64,000 nucleotides of DNA from Pirellulales bacterium (GCA_018401745.1 JAGYJY010000005.1:186001-250000); one strand, 5' to 3'; shown: positions 20,478 through 30,811, numbered from the stretch's first letter. The notes: generated by a model not told the origin, from the letters alone. A program made the numbers and translations.

Positions 20478-22273
20478 ATGGCAAGCGACATCTCGACAAA
20501 CCCAACTGACCGTCCGACAGAGCCCGAAAAGCGTGGTAGCCGTCCTACGGCCCCGGTGCGGGGAAAGGATGACATGCTGCCAAAGCCGCTGCAGCAGCGG
20601 CCCCTGAGTGCTCGAGCAGCTGCCGCTTCGCCGTCCTTCGAGAAAAGCGCATCTCACCAAGGCAGGGCCACGCCGGTGCCCCCGCTCCCCGTCGCCAGGG
20701 AGGAAGCCGACCGGTCTGCTGAGGCAGCTCGCGGCGGCAGCCCACCAGCAGCCCCTGGAGTTCCCCCGCTGTTTCCATCAGAGGATTCCGCTGATATTGA
20801 AACCGCGGCCTCAGGCTCGTCTCAACCCGCGACGAGCGTGCCGGCGTTTGCCATGAGCATGCTCTTGCATGTCGTGGTTCTGCTGGCACTTGCGTTGATT
20901 GTCAGCGAGCCGCCGCAGCTTGAGCCGCTACGGCTGATCACCTCTCCGCCCTCGGAACGAATCGAAGAGTTTGTCGAGGAGTTTGAGGCGGTGCCGACGG
21001 ACTCTCCCGATGTCGACATTCCCGACATCGAAGAAGCGATCCTCGTCCCCGACGCGGTGACGGAGATGACCGAGGTCAACGTGGAGAGCCTCGCCGACGA
21101 TCTCGACGCACCGCCCCTCGACGTCGAACTGACTGACTTCAGCCTCGATGCGGCCCCGAGCAGTGACTTTCTTCAGCACATCGGTGCCATTGGCGGAGAA
21201 GCAGGAGGGCTCGGTGGACGACGCGCGGGTGAGCGGGAGCGGCTTGTCGAGGCCGGTGGCGGCAGCAAACAGAGCGAGCAGGCAGTCGAGTCGGGGCTGA
21301 AGTGGATTCTCGCTCATCAGCTGCCCGACGGCGGCTGGACCTTCGACTTGACCAGGTGCCCGAGCTGCCAAGGCCAGTGTTCTCACAGCGGCACCGACGG
21401 TCGGGCCGACCGCAGTGCGGCGACCGCCATGGCGCTGCTCCCGTTTCTCGGCCGCGGCTACACGCATCGCGAGGGCCCATATCAACTGCAGGTGGAAGCG
21501 GGGCTGAACTACTTGGCCACCGTGACGGTGCAGGGCAAGGGAAAGGCCTACCCGCAAGGCGGAACGCTCTACACGCAAGGGCTCGTGGGGATTGTGCTTT
21601 CCGAAGCCTACGCGATGACACAGGACCCGCGGCTGGCAGGACCGGCCCAGCTGGCGCTGAACTTCATCATGGAGTCGCAGGATCCGGTCGGAGGCGGCTG
21701 GCGGTACAGCCCGCGGCAGCCCGGCGACACGTCCGTCGTGGGCTGGCAGCTGATGGCGCTCAAGAGCGGCTACATGGCCAACCTGCAGGTGTCGCCACTG
21801 ACGGTCAAGAAGGCGGAAGTCTTCCTCGACTCGGTGCAATCTGAGGACGGGGCGACCTACGGCTACACCGATCCTGGCAACGGCCCTGGCACCTCTGCCG
21901 TGGGCCTGCTGTGCCGGATGTACCTTGGCTGGAAAAAGATCACCCCAGCCTGCAGCGTGGCGTCGAGATCCTGGGCAACCGCGGTCCCACCGCCAACCTC
22001 TACTACGACTACTACGCGACGCAGGTAATGCACCACTTCGAGGGTGATGCCTGGGTGCAGTGGAACGCAAAGATGCGCGACCGGCTGATCAACTCCCAGG
22101 CGACGGCAGGACATGAAGCCGGCAGCTGGTATGAGGGCTTCGACACGGGCCATGGCCCTGAGGTGGCAGGTCGCCTCTACATCACCTCCCTGGCCACGAT
22201 GATCCTCGAGGTCTACTACCGGCATCTGCCGATCTACGGCCAGGCAAGCGTGACGACCGAGTTTGAGGAGTAG
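20478..22273 (+). CDS. Membrane-anchored prenyltransferase/squalene-cyclase-like repeat protein (frameshifted)
   Basis: Restoring one base gives 598 residues. Residues 1-120 are Pro/Ser-rich and probably cytoplasmic; a helix at about 121-142 (FAMSMLLHVVVLLALALIV) anchors it; an acidic linker follows; the rest is an alpha/alpha-barrel of the squalene-cyclase/prenyltransferase-repeat type (AVESGLKWILAHQLPDGGW, MESQDPVGGGWRYSPRQPGD, LDSVQSEDGATYGYT). No DxDD catalytic motif of a cyclase is visible, so it may bind rather than convert its ligand. A Cys cluster CPSCQGQC lies near the barrel start. The frame breaks at the A5 run at 21933-21937 (TGG AAA AAG ATC); the other frame continues DHPSLQRGVEILGNRGPTAN. 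A paralogue follows directly downstream. Confidence 0.8.
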
Positions 22274-22506
22274 CGCGGCCGCGGAGCCGCGCAATCGCGC
22301 TGACCGTCACGACTGCTCGGTGTGATCGAGCCGAGCGGTCCGAACGCCGATAGACCCTGGGGCGTGAGCCTTCCGGTATGCCCGAGGAGCCAGTGGCAGG
22401 GCGACGCGACGGGCTGCTAGCCTTGTGGCTATCGGCAGAGTTTCCCCAGGCCCCTCAGCCCCCCAGGGGTATCCAGGGCCGCCGGCCCGCCCCAGCGAGA
22501 TTCGTG

Positions 22507-24138
22507 ATGCCCGCCCACGACCGCATATCGAGCGATCGGCCGCCGTCTGCCCAGGGCGGTGAGGAAGGCGACCCCGGCCCCGTCAGGGTTGGCGAGCGGC
22601 TTGAGCAGGTTGTCCGCAGCACACCGATCCGCTCAGGCTACGTGAGCCTTGTGGGCCACCTTGTGCTGGCGATCCTGCTGGCGGTGTTTGCCATCCGGCC
22701 CGAGCCACCCAATCGGCTACGGCCGCTCGTGCTCGGTTTTTCCGGCGACACCCCGCGGCCCGAGGTCGTCTTTGAGGCTGCCGTAGCCATCGACACCGTT
22801 GGCAGCGACGAACCGGCTGTGCAGCCTTCACCGGACGATCTCGCCGAGGCTGGTGACCGCGTCACGCAACCGGCTCAGGAGCAGCCCGAGGCAGCCGCAC
22901 CGGATGCCTCGCCCGAACTGACCCTGGAGCCGGTCGAAACGGTAGCTGCGGATGCGGCCCACCTTTCGCTGCCAGCGGAGGCCAGTGCTGGCACCCCCAT
23001 CACCAGCGTGTCGACGTCGACACCTCTCAGACGTCCGCAGAAGCCGCCGCGGCCACGCAGCGGTGGTGTCAGCGGAGGAGTCACGGGCGTGCCCTTTGCC
23101 AATCGCAGTGCCGGGTCCAAGCGGGAGGCGGTGCGGCAGCACGGTGGCACCGCAGCCAGCGAGCAGGCGGTGGCTCGTGGACTCGAGTGGCTTGCTTCGC
23201 ATCAGGGGCCCGACGGAAGCTGGCGGTGCGACCTGGCCAACTCGCGATGCCGTGGCGGCTGCCGCAACCCTGGCTCGATCAGTGGCTCCATCGGCCCCAC
23301 CGCCCTGGCCTTGCTGCCCTTTCTCGGCGCTGGCAGCACGCACCTCGATGGCCCCCACCAGGCCGCGGTCTCCCGGGGACTTTACTATCTGGCCACAAAC
23401 ATCCGCCCCGGGCCCCGCGGCGGTGACCTCTGCGAAGGCTCGATGTATGCCCATGGCATCGCCGTTCTTGCCATGGCCGAGGCCTACGGCATGACCAACG
23501 ATGACTTCCTCGAGCCGCTCCTCAAAGAAACCGTGCGGTTCACCGAAACCAGCCAGGACCTGCACGGCGGGGGCTGGCGATACCTTCCAGGCCAGGCTGG
23601 CGACACAACGGTTTCTGGCTGGCAGGTTGTCTCGCTCAAGAGCGCTGCCATGGCGGGCATTCCGATCCGCTCACCCACGCTCGATGGCGTGCGTCGTTTC
23701 CTCGACAGCGTGCAAACCCAAGGCGGAGCCGCCTACGGCTACCGCACCCCAGCTGCCAAGCCCTCCACCTCGGCCGTCGGCCTGCTCGCCCGCATGTACA
23801 CCGGCTGGACGACCGACGAAGAGCCACTGTGGCGTGGCATGACGCAGCTGGCTGCTCGCGGCCCCGACCCAAACGCCATCTACGAGAACTTCTACCTCGC
23901 CCAGGTTCTGATGCAGGCCGACCACCCCGTCTGGCCCCGCTGGAACGCTGCCAATCGGGACCAGATCATCCGACAACAGGCTGTTCATGGCCACGAGACA
24001 GGCAGCTGGTTTTTTGCCGACCCCGACTCCGCCCCGGGTGGCCGGCTCGCCCACACAGCGCTCGCGATCCTGACCCTTGAGGTCTACTATCGCCTGCTGC
24101 CCATCTACGGGGAAGAGGCCGTCGATGGCGGCTTCTGA
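22507..24138 (+). CDS. Membrane-anchored prenyltransferase/squalene-cyclase-like repeat protein (paralogue)
   Basis: A 543-residue paralogue of the preceding gene with the same plan: a short N-terminus, one helix (YVSLVGHLVLAILLAVFAI), an acidic/Pro-rich linker of about 150 residues, then an alpha/alpha-barrel (AVARGLEWLASHQGPDGSW, SQDLHGGGWRYLPGQAGDTT, RRFLDSVQTQGGAAYGY, HGHETGSWFFADPD). It shares the CxxxC pair (CRGGC) and the LALLPFLGAGSTHLDGPH block. No cyclase DxDD motif is seen. The frame is open back to an ATG at 22378, but that stretch reads like non-coding DNA, so 22507 (MPAHDRISSDRP) is preferred. This copy is intact, which helps to show that its neighbour's break is a single-base event. 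Confidence 0.8.
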   Translation: MPAHDRISSDRPPSAQGGEEGDPGPVRVGERLEQVVRSTPIRSGYVSLVGHLVLAILLAVFAIRPEPPNRLRPLVLGFSGDTPRPEVVFEAAVAIDTVGSDEPAVQPSPDDLAEAGDRVTQPAQEQPEAAAPDASPELTLEPVETVAADAAHLSLPAEASAGTPITSVSTSTPLRRPQKPPRPRSGGVSGGVTGVPFANRSAGSKREAVRQHGGTAASEQAVARGLEWLASHQGPDGSWRCDLANSRCRGGCRNPGSISGSIGPTALALLPFLGAGSTHLDGPHQAAVSRGLYYLATNIRPGPRGGDLCEGSMYAHGIAVLAMAEAYGMTNDDFLEPLLKETVRFTETSQDLHGGGWRYLPGQAGDTTVSGWQVVSLKSAAMAGIPIRSPTLDGVRRFLDSVQTQGGAAYGYRTPAAKPSTSAVGLLARMYTGWTTDEEPLWRGMTQLAARGPDPNAIYENFYLAQVLMQADHPVWPRWNAANRDQIIRQQAVHGHETGSWFFADPDSAPGGRLAHTALAILTLEVYYRLLPIYGEEAVDGGF

Positions 24139-24244
24139 GCGGCCAGCGGCCTACAGTATGTGGTGGAAGAGTCGTGATGGCCGCGGGCAGCAGCCGCAGG
24201 CTCCGCTTTGCTGATCGTCTCCGTTGGAAACACCCAAACAACCC

Positions 24245-24742
24245 ATGAGTCTTCGCACGTTCTCCTGGCTGGCTGTGGTGATTGGTGTGGCCGTGGCAGC
24301 GGTCGGCTGGTTTGGGATCGCGGGCACGCTCGCCCTGCTGGTCGTTCTCGCCTGCGTGGCCGCACATGTCGCTGGCAATGCGATTGGCACGAGCATCCGT
24401 GATGCGACCGACCGCGACATGCCCGCTCGTTCGGCTGACAACATCGTGGTGCCAGCACGCCGGCCACTGACACTCCTTGAGAGGGGAGAGAGCCTGGGGC
24501 GGTTGGTGCCAGTTTCCGCAGGCGTCGGCAGTCTGGCCGGCGGCCTGATCGGCACGTCATGCCTGGTTGTCTTTGTGGGCAGTTCCGTCCCCGGAGCCAT
24601 GCTCGGAGGCGTTTCTTCGGCTGTGATCGGCGGCATCGCCGGATTCCTGACCGCGAGCTTCATCGAGGTTGTCTGCTCCGCCTTTCGTGAGGCCCAGCAG
24701 GCCGAGCCGCGGCCCGTCTCCCGGCACCCACTCAACGGGTGA
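24245..24742 (+). CDS. Small membrane protein of unknown function
   Basis: A 165-residue protein with two hydrophobic segments near the N-terminus (FSWLAVVIGVAVAAVGWFGI and ALLVVLACVAAHVAGNAIG) and two near the C-terminus (VSAGVGSLAGGLIGTSCLVV and GAMLGGVSSAVIGGIAGFL), the latter glycine-rich. The 45-residue loop between them is charged (RDATDRDMPARSADNIVV). I do not recognise a family. The ATG at 24245 gives MSLRTFSWLAVV; an upstream TTG at 24224 is less likely. It lies 106 bp after the second barrel protein. Confidence 0.65.
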   Translation: MSLRTFSWLAVVIGVAVAAVGWFGIAGTLALLVVLACVAAHVAGNAIGTSIRDATDRDMPARSADNIVVPARRPLTLLERGESLGRLVPVSAGVGSLAGGLIGTSCLVVFVGSSVPGAMLGGVSSAVIGGIAGFLTASFIEVVCSAFREAQQAEPRPVSRHPLNG

Positions 24743-24912
24743 GCCCGCGTGCGTCGGCCGGGCTGAAATGGGTCGCTTCCATGGCGATCAAAGAGTTGGT
24801 ACCCTCGCCTGAGAGACTTTTTTTGGCGGTTCTGTAGCCAGATCGACCGAGAACCGAACGACTGGTATCGGGCGATTGGTGCAAAGCCGTTTTTCTGGAG
24901 ACATGGATTGCC

Positions 24913-25011
24913 ATGGCAAAGCCACATCGCGGCCTGAAGAAGGCCAACCACGGTGCCCGCCCCGCAAATAGTAAGGCACGCAAGCGGAAGCGGCGGCACG
25001 TCAAGACCTGA
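24913..25011 (+). CDS. Very small basic protein (32 residues)
   Basis: An ORF of 33 codons from ATG 24913 to TGA 25009-25011, translating to MAKPHRGLKKANHGARPAN followed by SKARKRKRRHVKT. Thirteen of 32 residues are Lys or Arg and there is no hydrophobic core, so it resembles a small RNA- or ribosome-binding protein rather than random coding. GGAG is present upstream but about 12 nt from the ATG. A second ATG at 24903 is out of frame. It precedes the FabZ-like gene by 106 bp. I cannot assign it to a ribosomal protein family. Confidence 0.6.
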   Translation: MAKPHRGLKKANHGARPANSKARKRKRRHVKT

Positions 25012-25117
25012 GACGCCTTCTGCCGATGACGGAAGGGGTGGCATTTCTGCCGCTCCTTCCGCACCGCGATTTGGTTTGCGGGTATCAGGCCATTGTTTTC
25101 TGAGTGGAGCGGGTTTC

Positions 25118-25654
25118 GTGCCTCCTCGAGACTTCATCATTCATCCGAGCGAGTACGACCTCGAAGCCGTCCTTGCCGATATCGAAGAGATTCGCCGCTG
25201 GAACATGCAGCGATTCGAGATGGAGCAGCTCACGGCCATCGTGCACGAGGATGTGCCCAGGGGGCTCTGCGTCGGCTACAAGGATGTGGGCAGTGATGAG
25301 TTTTGGGCTCGCGGTCACTTTCCCTCGATGCCGCTGATGCCTGGAGTGTTGATGTGCGAAGCCGCCGCCCAGCTCTCGAGTTATTTTGCCTCAAAATACA
25401 ACCTGCTTGAGGCTGAGGTGATCGGCTTCGGTGGGCTGGAAGATGTCCGGTTTCGCGAGCCTGTTGTGCCTGGTGATCGCTTGGTGATCGCAGTCGAGCG
25501 GATCCGAGTTCGGCCCAAAGCGATGATTGTCTGCCGCTTCCAAGGTCTCGTTCGCGATTCGATCGTGGTGGACGGGGTGATTAAGGGCGTTCCGCTTCCG
25601 GTCGAGAGCCTGCCTGCCACAATCGATCGGCAGGCGAAGAGCAGCCCGTCCTGA
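25118..25654 (+). CDS. FabZ-like 3-hydroxyacyl-ACP dehydratase (hotdog fold)
   Basis: A 178-residue single hotdog-fold protein. The FabZ-type active-site region HFPSMPLMPGVLMCEAAAQ is clear, with the His and Glu expected for dehydration of 3-hydroxyacyl-ACP in fatty-acid synthesis. FREPVVPGDRLVIAVE is the second conserved block. It is longer than typical FabZ (about 145) through an N-terminal extension. A GTG start at 25118 (VPPRDFIIHPSEYDL) has GGAG 8 nt upstream and is preferred to the longer open frame. trmB starts 7 bp after its stop, so the two are probably co-transcribed. Confidence 0.85.
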   Translation: MPPRDFIIHPSEYDLEAVLADIEEIRRWNMQRFEMEQLTAIVHEDVPRGLCVGYKDVGSDEFWARGHFPSMPLMPGVLMCEAAAQLSSYFASKYNLLEAEVIGFGGLEDVRFREPVVPGDRLVIAVERIRVRPKAMIVCRFQGLVRDSIVVDGVIKGVPLPVESLPATIDRQAKSSPS

Positions 25655-25661
25655 GAACGCC

Positions 25662-26441
25662 ATGCCCGGTCGTGGTCCCAAGAAACGCGGACGTGGTGGG
25701 GATCCCGCTGAGCACCTGCGTCTGCTGACCGAACTCCTCCCGGCTGAAGCGGCCGCAGACGACGACGCCTGGCTTCCCGCTCCTCTCGATCCAGCCGTGT
25801 TCTTTCCCGAGCCGGCCCCGATCGAGCTGGAGGTGGGCTGCGGCAAGGGCCTGTTTCTCGCCTCGGCGGCAGCAGCCCAGCCGGAGCGAAACTATCTCGG
25901 CGTTGAGCTTGCCCCTGGGTATGCGAAACTCACCGCTGCTCGCTGCGCCGCTCGCAGCCTCCCCAATGCCCAGGTCATCTCCGGAGACGCCACCCTGCTG
26001 ATTCGCAGCCTGCTGGCCGACCACTGCGTGCAGGCAGTGCATGTCTACTTTCCTGATCCCTGGTGGAAGGCTCGCCATCGCAAGCGGCGGGTGCTCTGCG
26101 AGCCCTTCTTTCAGCAGGCGGCGCGAATTCTCGCCCCAGACGGCACGGTGCATGCCTGGACAGATGTTGAAGAGTATTTTCTGGAGGCGATGGAGGCGGC
26201 AGCAGCCACAGGGCTCTTTCAGCCACCGCGAAGCGTTCCCGAGCCGGTCGCCCAGAACGACTTCGACTACCGCACCCACTTCGAGCGGCGGACACGTCTG
26301 GCCGACAAACCGGTCTGGCGGGCCGAACTCGACCGCAGTGACCGCAGCCCACCGAATCGCCAACCGATCACACCCTACGAACGCATCCGCCTGCGAACAG
26401 CCGCCACCAAGACCGACGAATCCAGCAGACCTACGAAATGA
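25662..26441 (+). CDS. trmB: tRNA (guanine-N7-)-methyltransferase
   Basis: A 259-residue Rossmann-fold methyltransferase that makes m7G46 in tRNA. The SAM-binding [14 protein letters not shown], the acidic GVELAP motif, and the family signature [19 protein letters not shown] are present. An N-terminal basic stretch ([11 protein letters not shown]) may help tRNA binding. The 3' end overlaps the convergent purF stop by 11 bp. Confidence 0.93.
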   Translation: MPGRGPKKRGRGGDPAEHLRLLTELLPAEAAADDDAWLPAPLDPAVFFPEPAPIELEVGCGKGLFLASAAAAQPERNYLGVELAPGYAKLTAARCAARSLPNAQVISGDATLLIRSLLADHCVQAVHVYFPDPWWKARHRKRRVLCEPFFQQAARILAPDGTVHAWTDVEEYFLEAMEAAAATGLFQPPRSVPEPVAQNDFDYRTHFERRTRLADKPVWRAELDRSDRSPPNRQPITPYERIRLRTAATKTDESSRPTK

Positions 26442-28012
26442 TCGCCGGCGGCGACTCGTAGGTACGACCAGTCTCGGCATCCAGGCTTCTGCCGTAGGCG
26501 ATCTCGTAGAGCCGCTCACCCGCCGGGGTCGGATAGGAGCCGCTGATGCATGCCTGGCAGAGCCAGGAGGAATCCAGATCGATCGACCGGGCCACCGAGT
26601 CGATCGGCAGATACCGTAGCGTGTCGGCCCCAAGCACCTCGGCCATCTTCCGCTGCGACTCCTCAGTGAGCTGCCCGTCCTCGAGAAACTTCGGGGCAAA
26701 CAGCTCGTGGATCGTCGACATGTCGATGCCGTAGAAGCAGGGGGCGATGATCGGCGGACAGGCGATGCGGACATGGATCTCACGGGCCCAGCCGAGCGAC
26801 CGCATCCGCCCCAGCAGCACCTTCATGGTTGTGCTGCGGACGATGGAGTCCTCCACAAGGATCACCCGCTTGCCCTCCAGCACCTCCCGCAGTGGGGTGT
26901 ATTTCGATTCAGCCTTCTGGCGACGGCTGGAGGCACCGTCGATGAAGGTGCGGCCTGTGTAGCGGTTGCGAATCAACCCTTCGACCGACGGGATCGAAAG
27001 CCGGTAGGCCATCGCATCTGCCGCTGCCTTGCTGGTGTCGGGCACGGGCACAACGACAGTCTCTGAATCGATCGGAATCGTTTCCAGACGGGCGAGCTCC
27101 TCGCCAAGCCGTTTGCGGGTGAGGTAGACGCTCCGCTCGTCCATGCTGCTCGCCACGTTGGCGAAGTAGATCCACTCAAAAAAGCAGTGCGCCCGCTGTG
27201 TCGTCTCGGAGAACCGCTCGAACCGCACGCGATCTCCATCCACCAGCATCGCCGTTCCTGGTTCGAGCGACCGAATCGATTCCGGCGGGAAGCCGAGGTT
27301 GAGCAGGGCCACGCTCTCGCTGGCCGCCGCGATCAACGGACCGTCTTGGGCGATCTCCATCGGACGAATGCCCAGCGGATCACGGGCCACCAGCAGGCGA
27401 CCGCAGGCATCGAGCATCGTCAGATTCCAGGCACCGTCGAGGCGACCGGAGATGCTCCGGAGCACATCGATCAGATCGGGATTGCCTATCTCCGGAGAGG
27501 GCCATCCCCAGGATGTGCATCAGCACCTCTGTGTCGTTATCACGAACGAGATGGTTGTCGCTGCCGGCGAGCACCTCCTCCCGCAGGGCCGCATAGTTGG
27601 CGAGCTGCCCGTTGAAGCCAAAGGAAAACCATTTGTGCTTCTGGATGTGCGGCCGCTCGAGCGGCTGGGCGTAGCCGCGGTCTTCAGCGCCGCAGGTGGC
27701 ATAGCGGACATGACCGATGGCGGCCGGGCCGACATGCTGCTCCATCAGGCTTTCATACTTGCCTCGATGGCTCATGCGAAACACTTCGCTGACGCTACCG
27801 AGCTCCTTGTAGGTGGCCAAGAGCTGGTTTCGCTCTGGGTTCCAGACGGTCATGCCGGCCGAGAGCTGGCCGCGATTCTGGATGTCGAGCAGCATGCGAG
27901 GCACAAGCCTGGAAACCTCGCCAGCCCCCTGGGATGGCACCAGAGAGCTCGTCGTGGCCCCGGGAAGGTGACAGATCGCCACCAAGCCACATTCGTGATA
28001 AAGATCGCTCAT
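26431..28012 (-). CDS. purF: Amidophosphoribosyltransferase (frameshifted)
   Basis: PurF makes 5-phosphoribosylamine from PRPP and glutamine, the first step of purine synthesis. Removing one base gives 526 residues. From ATG 28012 the product reads [13 protein letters not shown]: a 7-residue propeptide, then Cys8 as the N-terminal nucleophile. [17 protein letters not shown] and GFNGQLANY are the glutaminase blocks. The second frame carries the PRPP loop [14 protein letters not shown] and Cys residues ([15 protein letters not shown]) as in Fe-S-containing Bacillus-type PurF. The break is at about 27487: coding GGA GAT AGG CAA TCC, with [18 protein letters not shown] expected. Intact active sites on both sides suggest an extra base in the sequence. 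Confidence 0.9.
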
Positions 28013-28239
28013 TGCTGGCAGACAGGGACATTCGGGGCGTCGTGGCGACCGACTCGGGCCGAGACGGCACCGGGCAGCTGCCAAACTCGCAGAGCCGACG
28101 AAGTCTACACCTGCTTTGGGCAAAACGCCATCAGACAGCGTTGATCGGCAGTCGCAGTGGGCGGAGTGCCGTCGCAGGCAGTAGGATAGCTGCCAGTGGC
28201 GGAGGGGTTTCCGCCTAACGCCGCCTGCTTCCCCCACCG

Positions 28240-29460
28240 ATGCCCGCTGCTGTCCGAGAGCCCGTCCTCCACCGAACCAGAACCGTTGTCGTGAAGGTTG
28301 GCACTCGCGTGCTCACGCGCAGCGATGGTCTCCTTGACCAGCAGCGGATCGCATCTCTGAGCCGTCAGATCGACAGCGTCCTGGCGACAGGCCGCCAGCT
28401 CGTGCTCGTTTCCTCCGGCGCCGTCGCGGCGGGGATGGGGCGGCTCGGCCTGACACGGCGGCCGCGAGAACTGCCTGACCTGCAGGCGGTCGCGGCGATT
28501 GGGCAGAGTTTGCTCGTGGAATCCTATGAGCGGGCCTTACGGGAGCACCGCCGCCACGCCGCGCAGGTCTTGCTCGTTGCCGACGACCTGCACGACCGTC
28601 GCCGCTACCTCAACATTCGCAACACGCTGCGAAAAATCCTCGACCACCAGGCGGTGCCGATCGTCAATGAGAACGACACCGTGAGCGTCGAGGAGCTGCG
28701 GACGAGTTTCGGCGACAACGACCACCTCGCCGCCCAGGTCGCCACGCTGCTTTCGGCCGAACTGCTGGTGCTCCTCTCTGACGTGGCTGGGCTTTACGAC
28801 AGGCCGCCAGAGATGCCGGGCGCCCGGCTGATTCCGCATGTCAAGCGAATCGACAGCAGTGTTGAAGCCCTCGCTCACGACCGCCTCGGCGGCCTCTCGA
28901 AAGGCGGCATGGCCAGCAAGATTGCCGCTGCCAGGATGGTGACAGAAGCCGGCGGCGACTGCGTGATTGCCTCCGGCCGCAGTGACGACGTGCTGCCTCG
29001 CATCTTTGCGGGGGAAGACGTGGGCACGCTCTTCACCACCAGGGGCGAGGCGATGCCGGCCCGCAAGCGGTGGCTGGGCTGGTCGGCTGACTGCAGGGGA
29101 AGCCTGATGGTGGATGCAGGAGCGAGGGATGCGATTGTCAGCCGTGGCTCAAGCCTGCTGGCGGCCGGCATCCAAGCTGTTGAGGGCTTCTTCACCTGCG
29201 GTGATCTCGTCAGCCTGGCGACATTCGATCCAGACACGACCACAGCCCAGGCCCCGTTTGCCCGTGGCCTGGTGAACTACACCGCTGCTGAGGTCCGTCA
29301 GATTGCCGGACTCAAAACCGAGCAGATCGGCGAGGTTCTCGGTACGTTTCCCTACGAGGAAGTGATCCACCGCGACAATCTTTCGGTGATTCGCCGCGGC
29401 TCCACGCAGCCGGCCGCCACGACGGCGACCGTCCCCAGCCCTCCCAACGCTCCCACCTGA
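28240..29460 (+). CDS. proB: Glutamate 5-kinase
   Basis: ProB phosphorylates glutamate in the first step of proline synthesis. The 406-residue product has the amino-acid-kinase N-terminus [26 protein letters not shown], the catalytic region [12 protein letters not shown]...[12 protein letters not shown], and [20 protein letters not shown]-terminal PUA domain ([20 protein letters not shown]) is present, as in the long form of the enzyme. It is divergent from purF across about 230 bp and is followed 16 bp later by a CBS-domain transporter. Confidence 0.93.
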   Translation: MPAAVREPVLHRTRTVVVKVGTRVLTRSDGLLDQQRIASLSRQIDSVLATGRQLVLVSSGAVAAGMGRLGLTRRPRELPDLQAVAAIGQSLLVESYERALREHRRHAAQVLLVADDLHDRRRYLNIRNTLRKILDHQAVPIVNENDTVSVEELRTSFGDNDHLAAQVATLLSAELLVLLSDVAGLYDRPPEMPGARLIPHVKRIDSSVEALAHDRLGGLSKGGMASKIAAARMVTEAGGDCVIASGRSDDVLPRIFAGEDVGTLFTTRGEAMPARKRWLGWSADCRGSLMVDAGARDAIVSRGSSLLAAGIQAVEGFFTCGDLVSLATFDPDTTTAQAPFARGLVNYTAAEVRQIAGLKTEQIGEVLGTFPYEEVIHRDNLSVIRRGSTQPAATTATVPSPPNAPT

Positions 29461-29476
29461 GAATCTGTCTGCTGCG

Positions 29477-30778
29477 ATGTTTCCCGAACTCTTCATCATC
29501 CTGGCCCTGATCCTCGCCAATGGGTTCTTCTCGGGCGCTGAAATGGCGATCGTGGCGAGCCGTCGTGGCCGGCTTCGCCAGCTGGCCGATGCAGGAGACG
29601 CCTCAGCCGCCAAGGCCTTGGAGCTCGCCTCCTCACCAGACCGCTTTCTCCCGACCGTCCAGATCGGCATCACGCTCGTGGGCACGCTTGCCGCGGCCTA
29701 CGGTGGTGATCGGGTGGTCAGCAAGCTGGCGGAGGCCATCCGTGCCTCCGCTCCCGCCCAGATTGCAGCCATGGCCGACACGATCGCCCTCACGGCGTTT
29801 GTGGGGCTGCTCTCCTACTTCACGCTGGTCGTGGGCGAACTCGTTCCCAAGCGGCTCGCGCTGCGAAGCGCCGAGCCGGTGGCCCGCATCGTGGCTCCGG
29901 TGATGATGGCCGTGGCGACCATCGCCAAGCCTCTGGTCTGGCTGATGGGGGTTTCCACATGGGCCGTGCTGTTCCTGCTGCGAGCGCATCGACAGCAGGG
30001 GCCGAGCGTGTCGGTGGACGACATTGAGCACCTCCTGGAAACCGGCCGGGCTGAGGGCGTGCTCGAAGCGGTTGAGCAGGCCGTGGCTATCGAAGCCCTG
30101 CGGCTTGGTGAGCGGACGGTTCGCGACATCATGCGGCCCCGCATCGACATCGATGCCCTCGATATCGCCACACCGTCGGAACAGGTGCTCGGAGCGATCG
30201 CCATGGCCGGCTACTCACGGCTGCCGGTCTACGATGGGTCGCTCGACCAGATTCTCGGCTACCTTTCGATCAAGGATGTGCTCCGCCAAAACTGGATGGG
30301 CTGGCCCATCGAACTGCCCAAACTGCTGCACCGACCGCTGTTTGTGCCCGAATCCATGACGCTCGACCGGCTGCTCGAGCTGTTCCAGAAGCAACGCAAT
30401 CAGCTGGCAATCGTGCTCGACGAATACGGTGGCACCGAGGGTCTCGTCACCCTCGAGGATATCCTCGAAGAGCTTGTCGGTGAGATTCGCGACGAACACC
30501 AGGCCGAGGCCTCGCAGGCTCTCGTAGAGCGAGAGGATGGGTCTTGGCTCGTTGATGGCGGCCTATCGATCGACGACTTCGGCGAACGCGTCGGCATCAA
30601 GACCGACGGCGAATCCCGCGACTACTCGACGATCGCCGGTCTGGTCCTCTCCCTGCTCGAGCGGATTCCTTCCGTCGGCGACACCACCAGCTGGCGAGGG
30701 TTCTCCATCGAGGTTGTCGACATGGACGGCCGCCGCATCGACCGCCTCCTCATCCACCGCACGCCGAAAGAGCAATGA
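29477..30778 (+). CDS. CNNM/CorC-type hemolysin family membrane protein
   Basis: A 433-residue protein with an N-terminal DUF21 (CNNM) membrane domain (LALILANGFFSGAEMAIVAS and three further helices), two CBS domains (MRPRIDIDALDIATPSEQVL and the region around FVPESMTLDRLLELF), and a CorC_HlyC C-terminal domain. VLDEYGGTEGLVTLEDILEE is diagnostic. Such proteins are divalent-cation (Mg/Co) exporters or regulators; the older name hemolysin is misleading. Start ATG at 29477 is well placed 16 bp after proB. Confidence 0.9.
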   Translation: MFPELFIILALILANGFFSGAEMAIVASRRGRLRQLADAGDASAAKALELASSPDRFLPTVQIGITLVGTLAAAYGGDRVVSKLAEAIRASAPAQIAAMADTIALTAFVGLLSYFTLVVGELVPKRLALRSAEPVARIVAPVMMAVATIAKPLVWLMGVSTWAVLFLLRAHRQQGPSVSVDDIEHLLETGRAEGVLEAVEQAVAIEALRLGERTVRDIMRPRIDIDALDIATPSEQVLGAIAMAGYSRLPVYDGSLDQILGYLSIKDVLRQNWMGWPIELPKLLHRPLFVPESMTLDRLLELFQKQRNQLAIVLDEYGGTEGLVTLEDILEELVGEIRDEHQAEASQALVEREDGSWLVDGGLSIDDFGERVGIKTDGESRDYSTIAGLVLSLLERIPSVGDTTSWRGFSIEVVDMDGRRIDRLLIHRTPKEQ

Positions 30779-30788
30779 CCTCAAGCGA

Positions 30789-30811
30789 GGGGTGAGCCCC
30801 GGGCTCACCCC
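30789..30811. terminator. Palindrome between convergent genes (repeat family 2)
   Basis: A 23-bp perfect inverted repeat with 11-bp arms GGGGTGAGCCC and GGGCTCACCCC around one C, flanked by AAGCGA and GAGCG. It sits in the 75-bp gap between the converging CNNM gene and the ABC-associated membrane gene. Without a T-tract it is not a classical intrinsic terminator, but a strong hairpin is certain. Related sequence recurs at 47204-47400. Confidence 0.65.
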
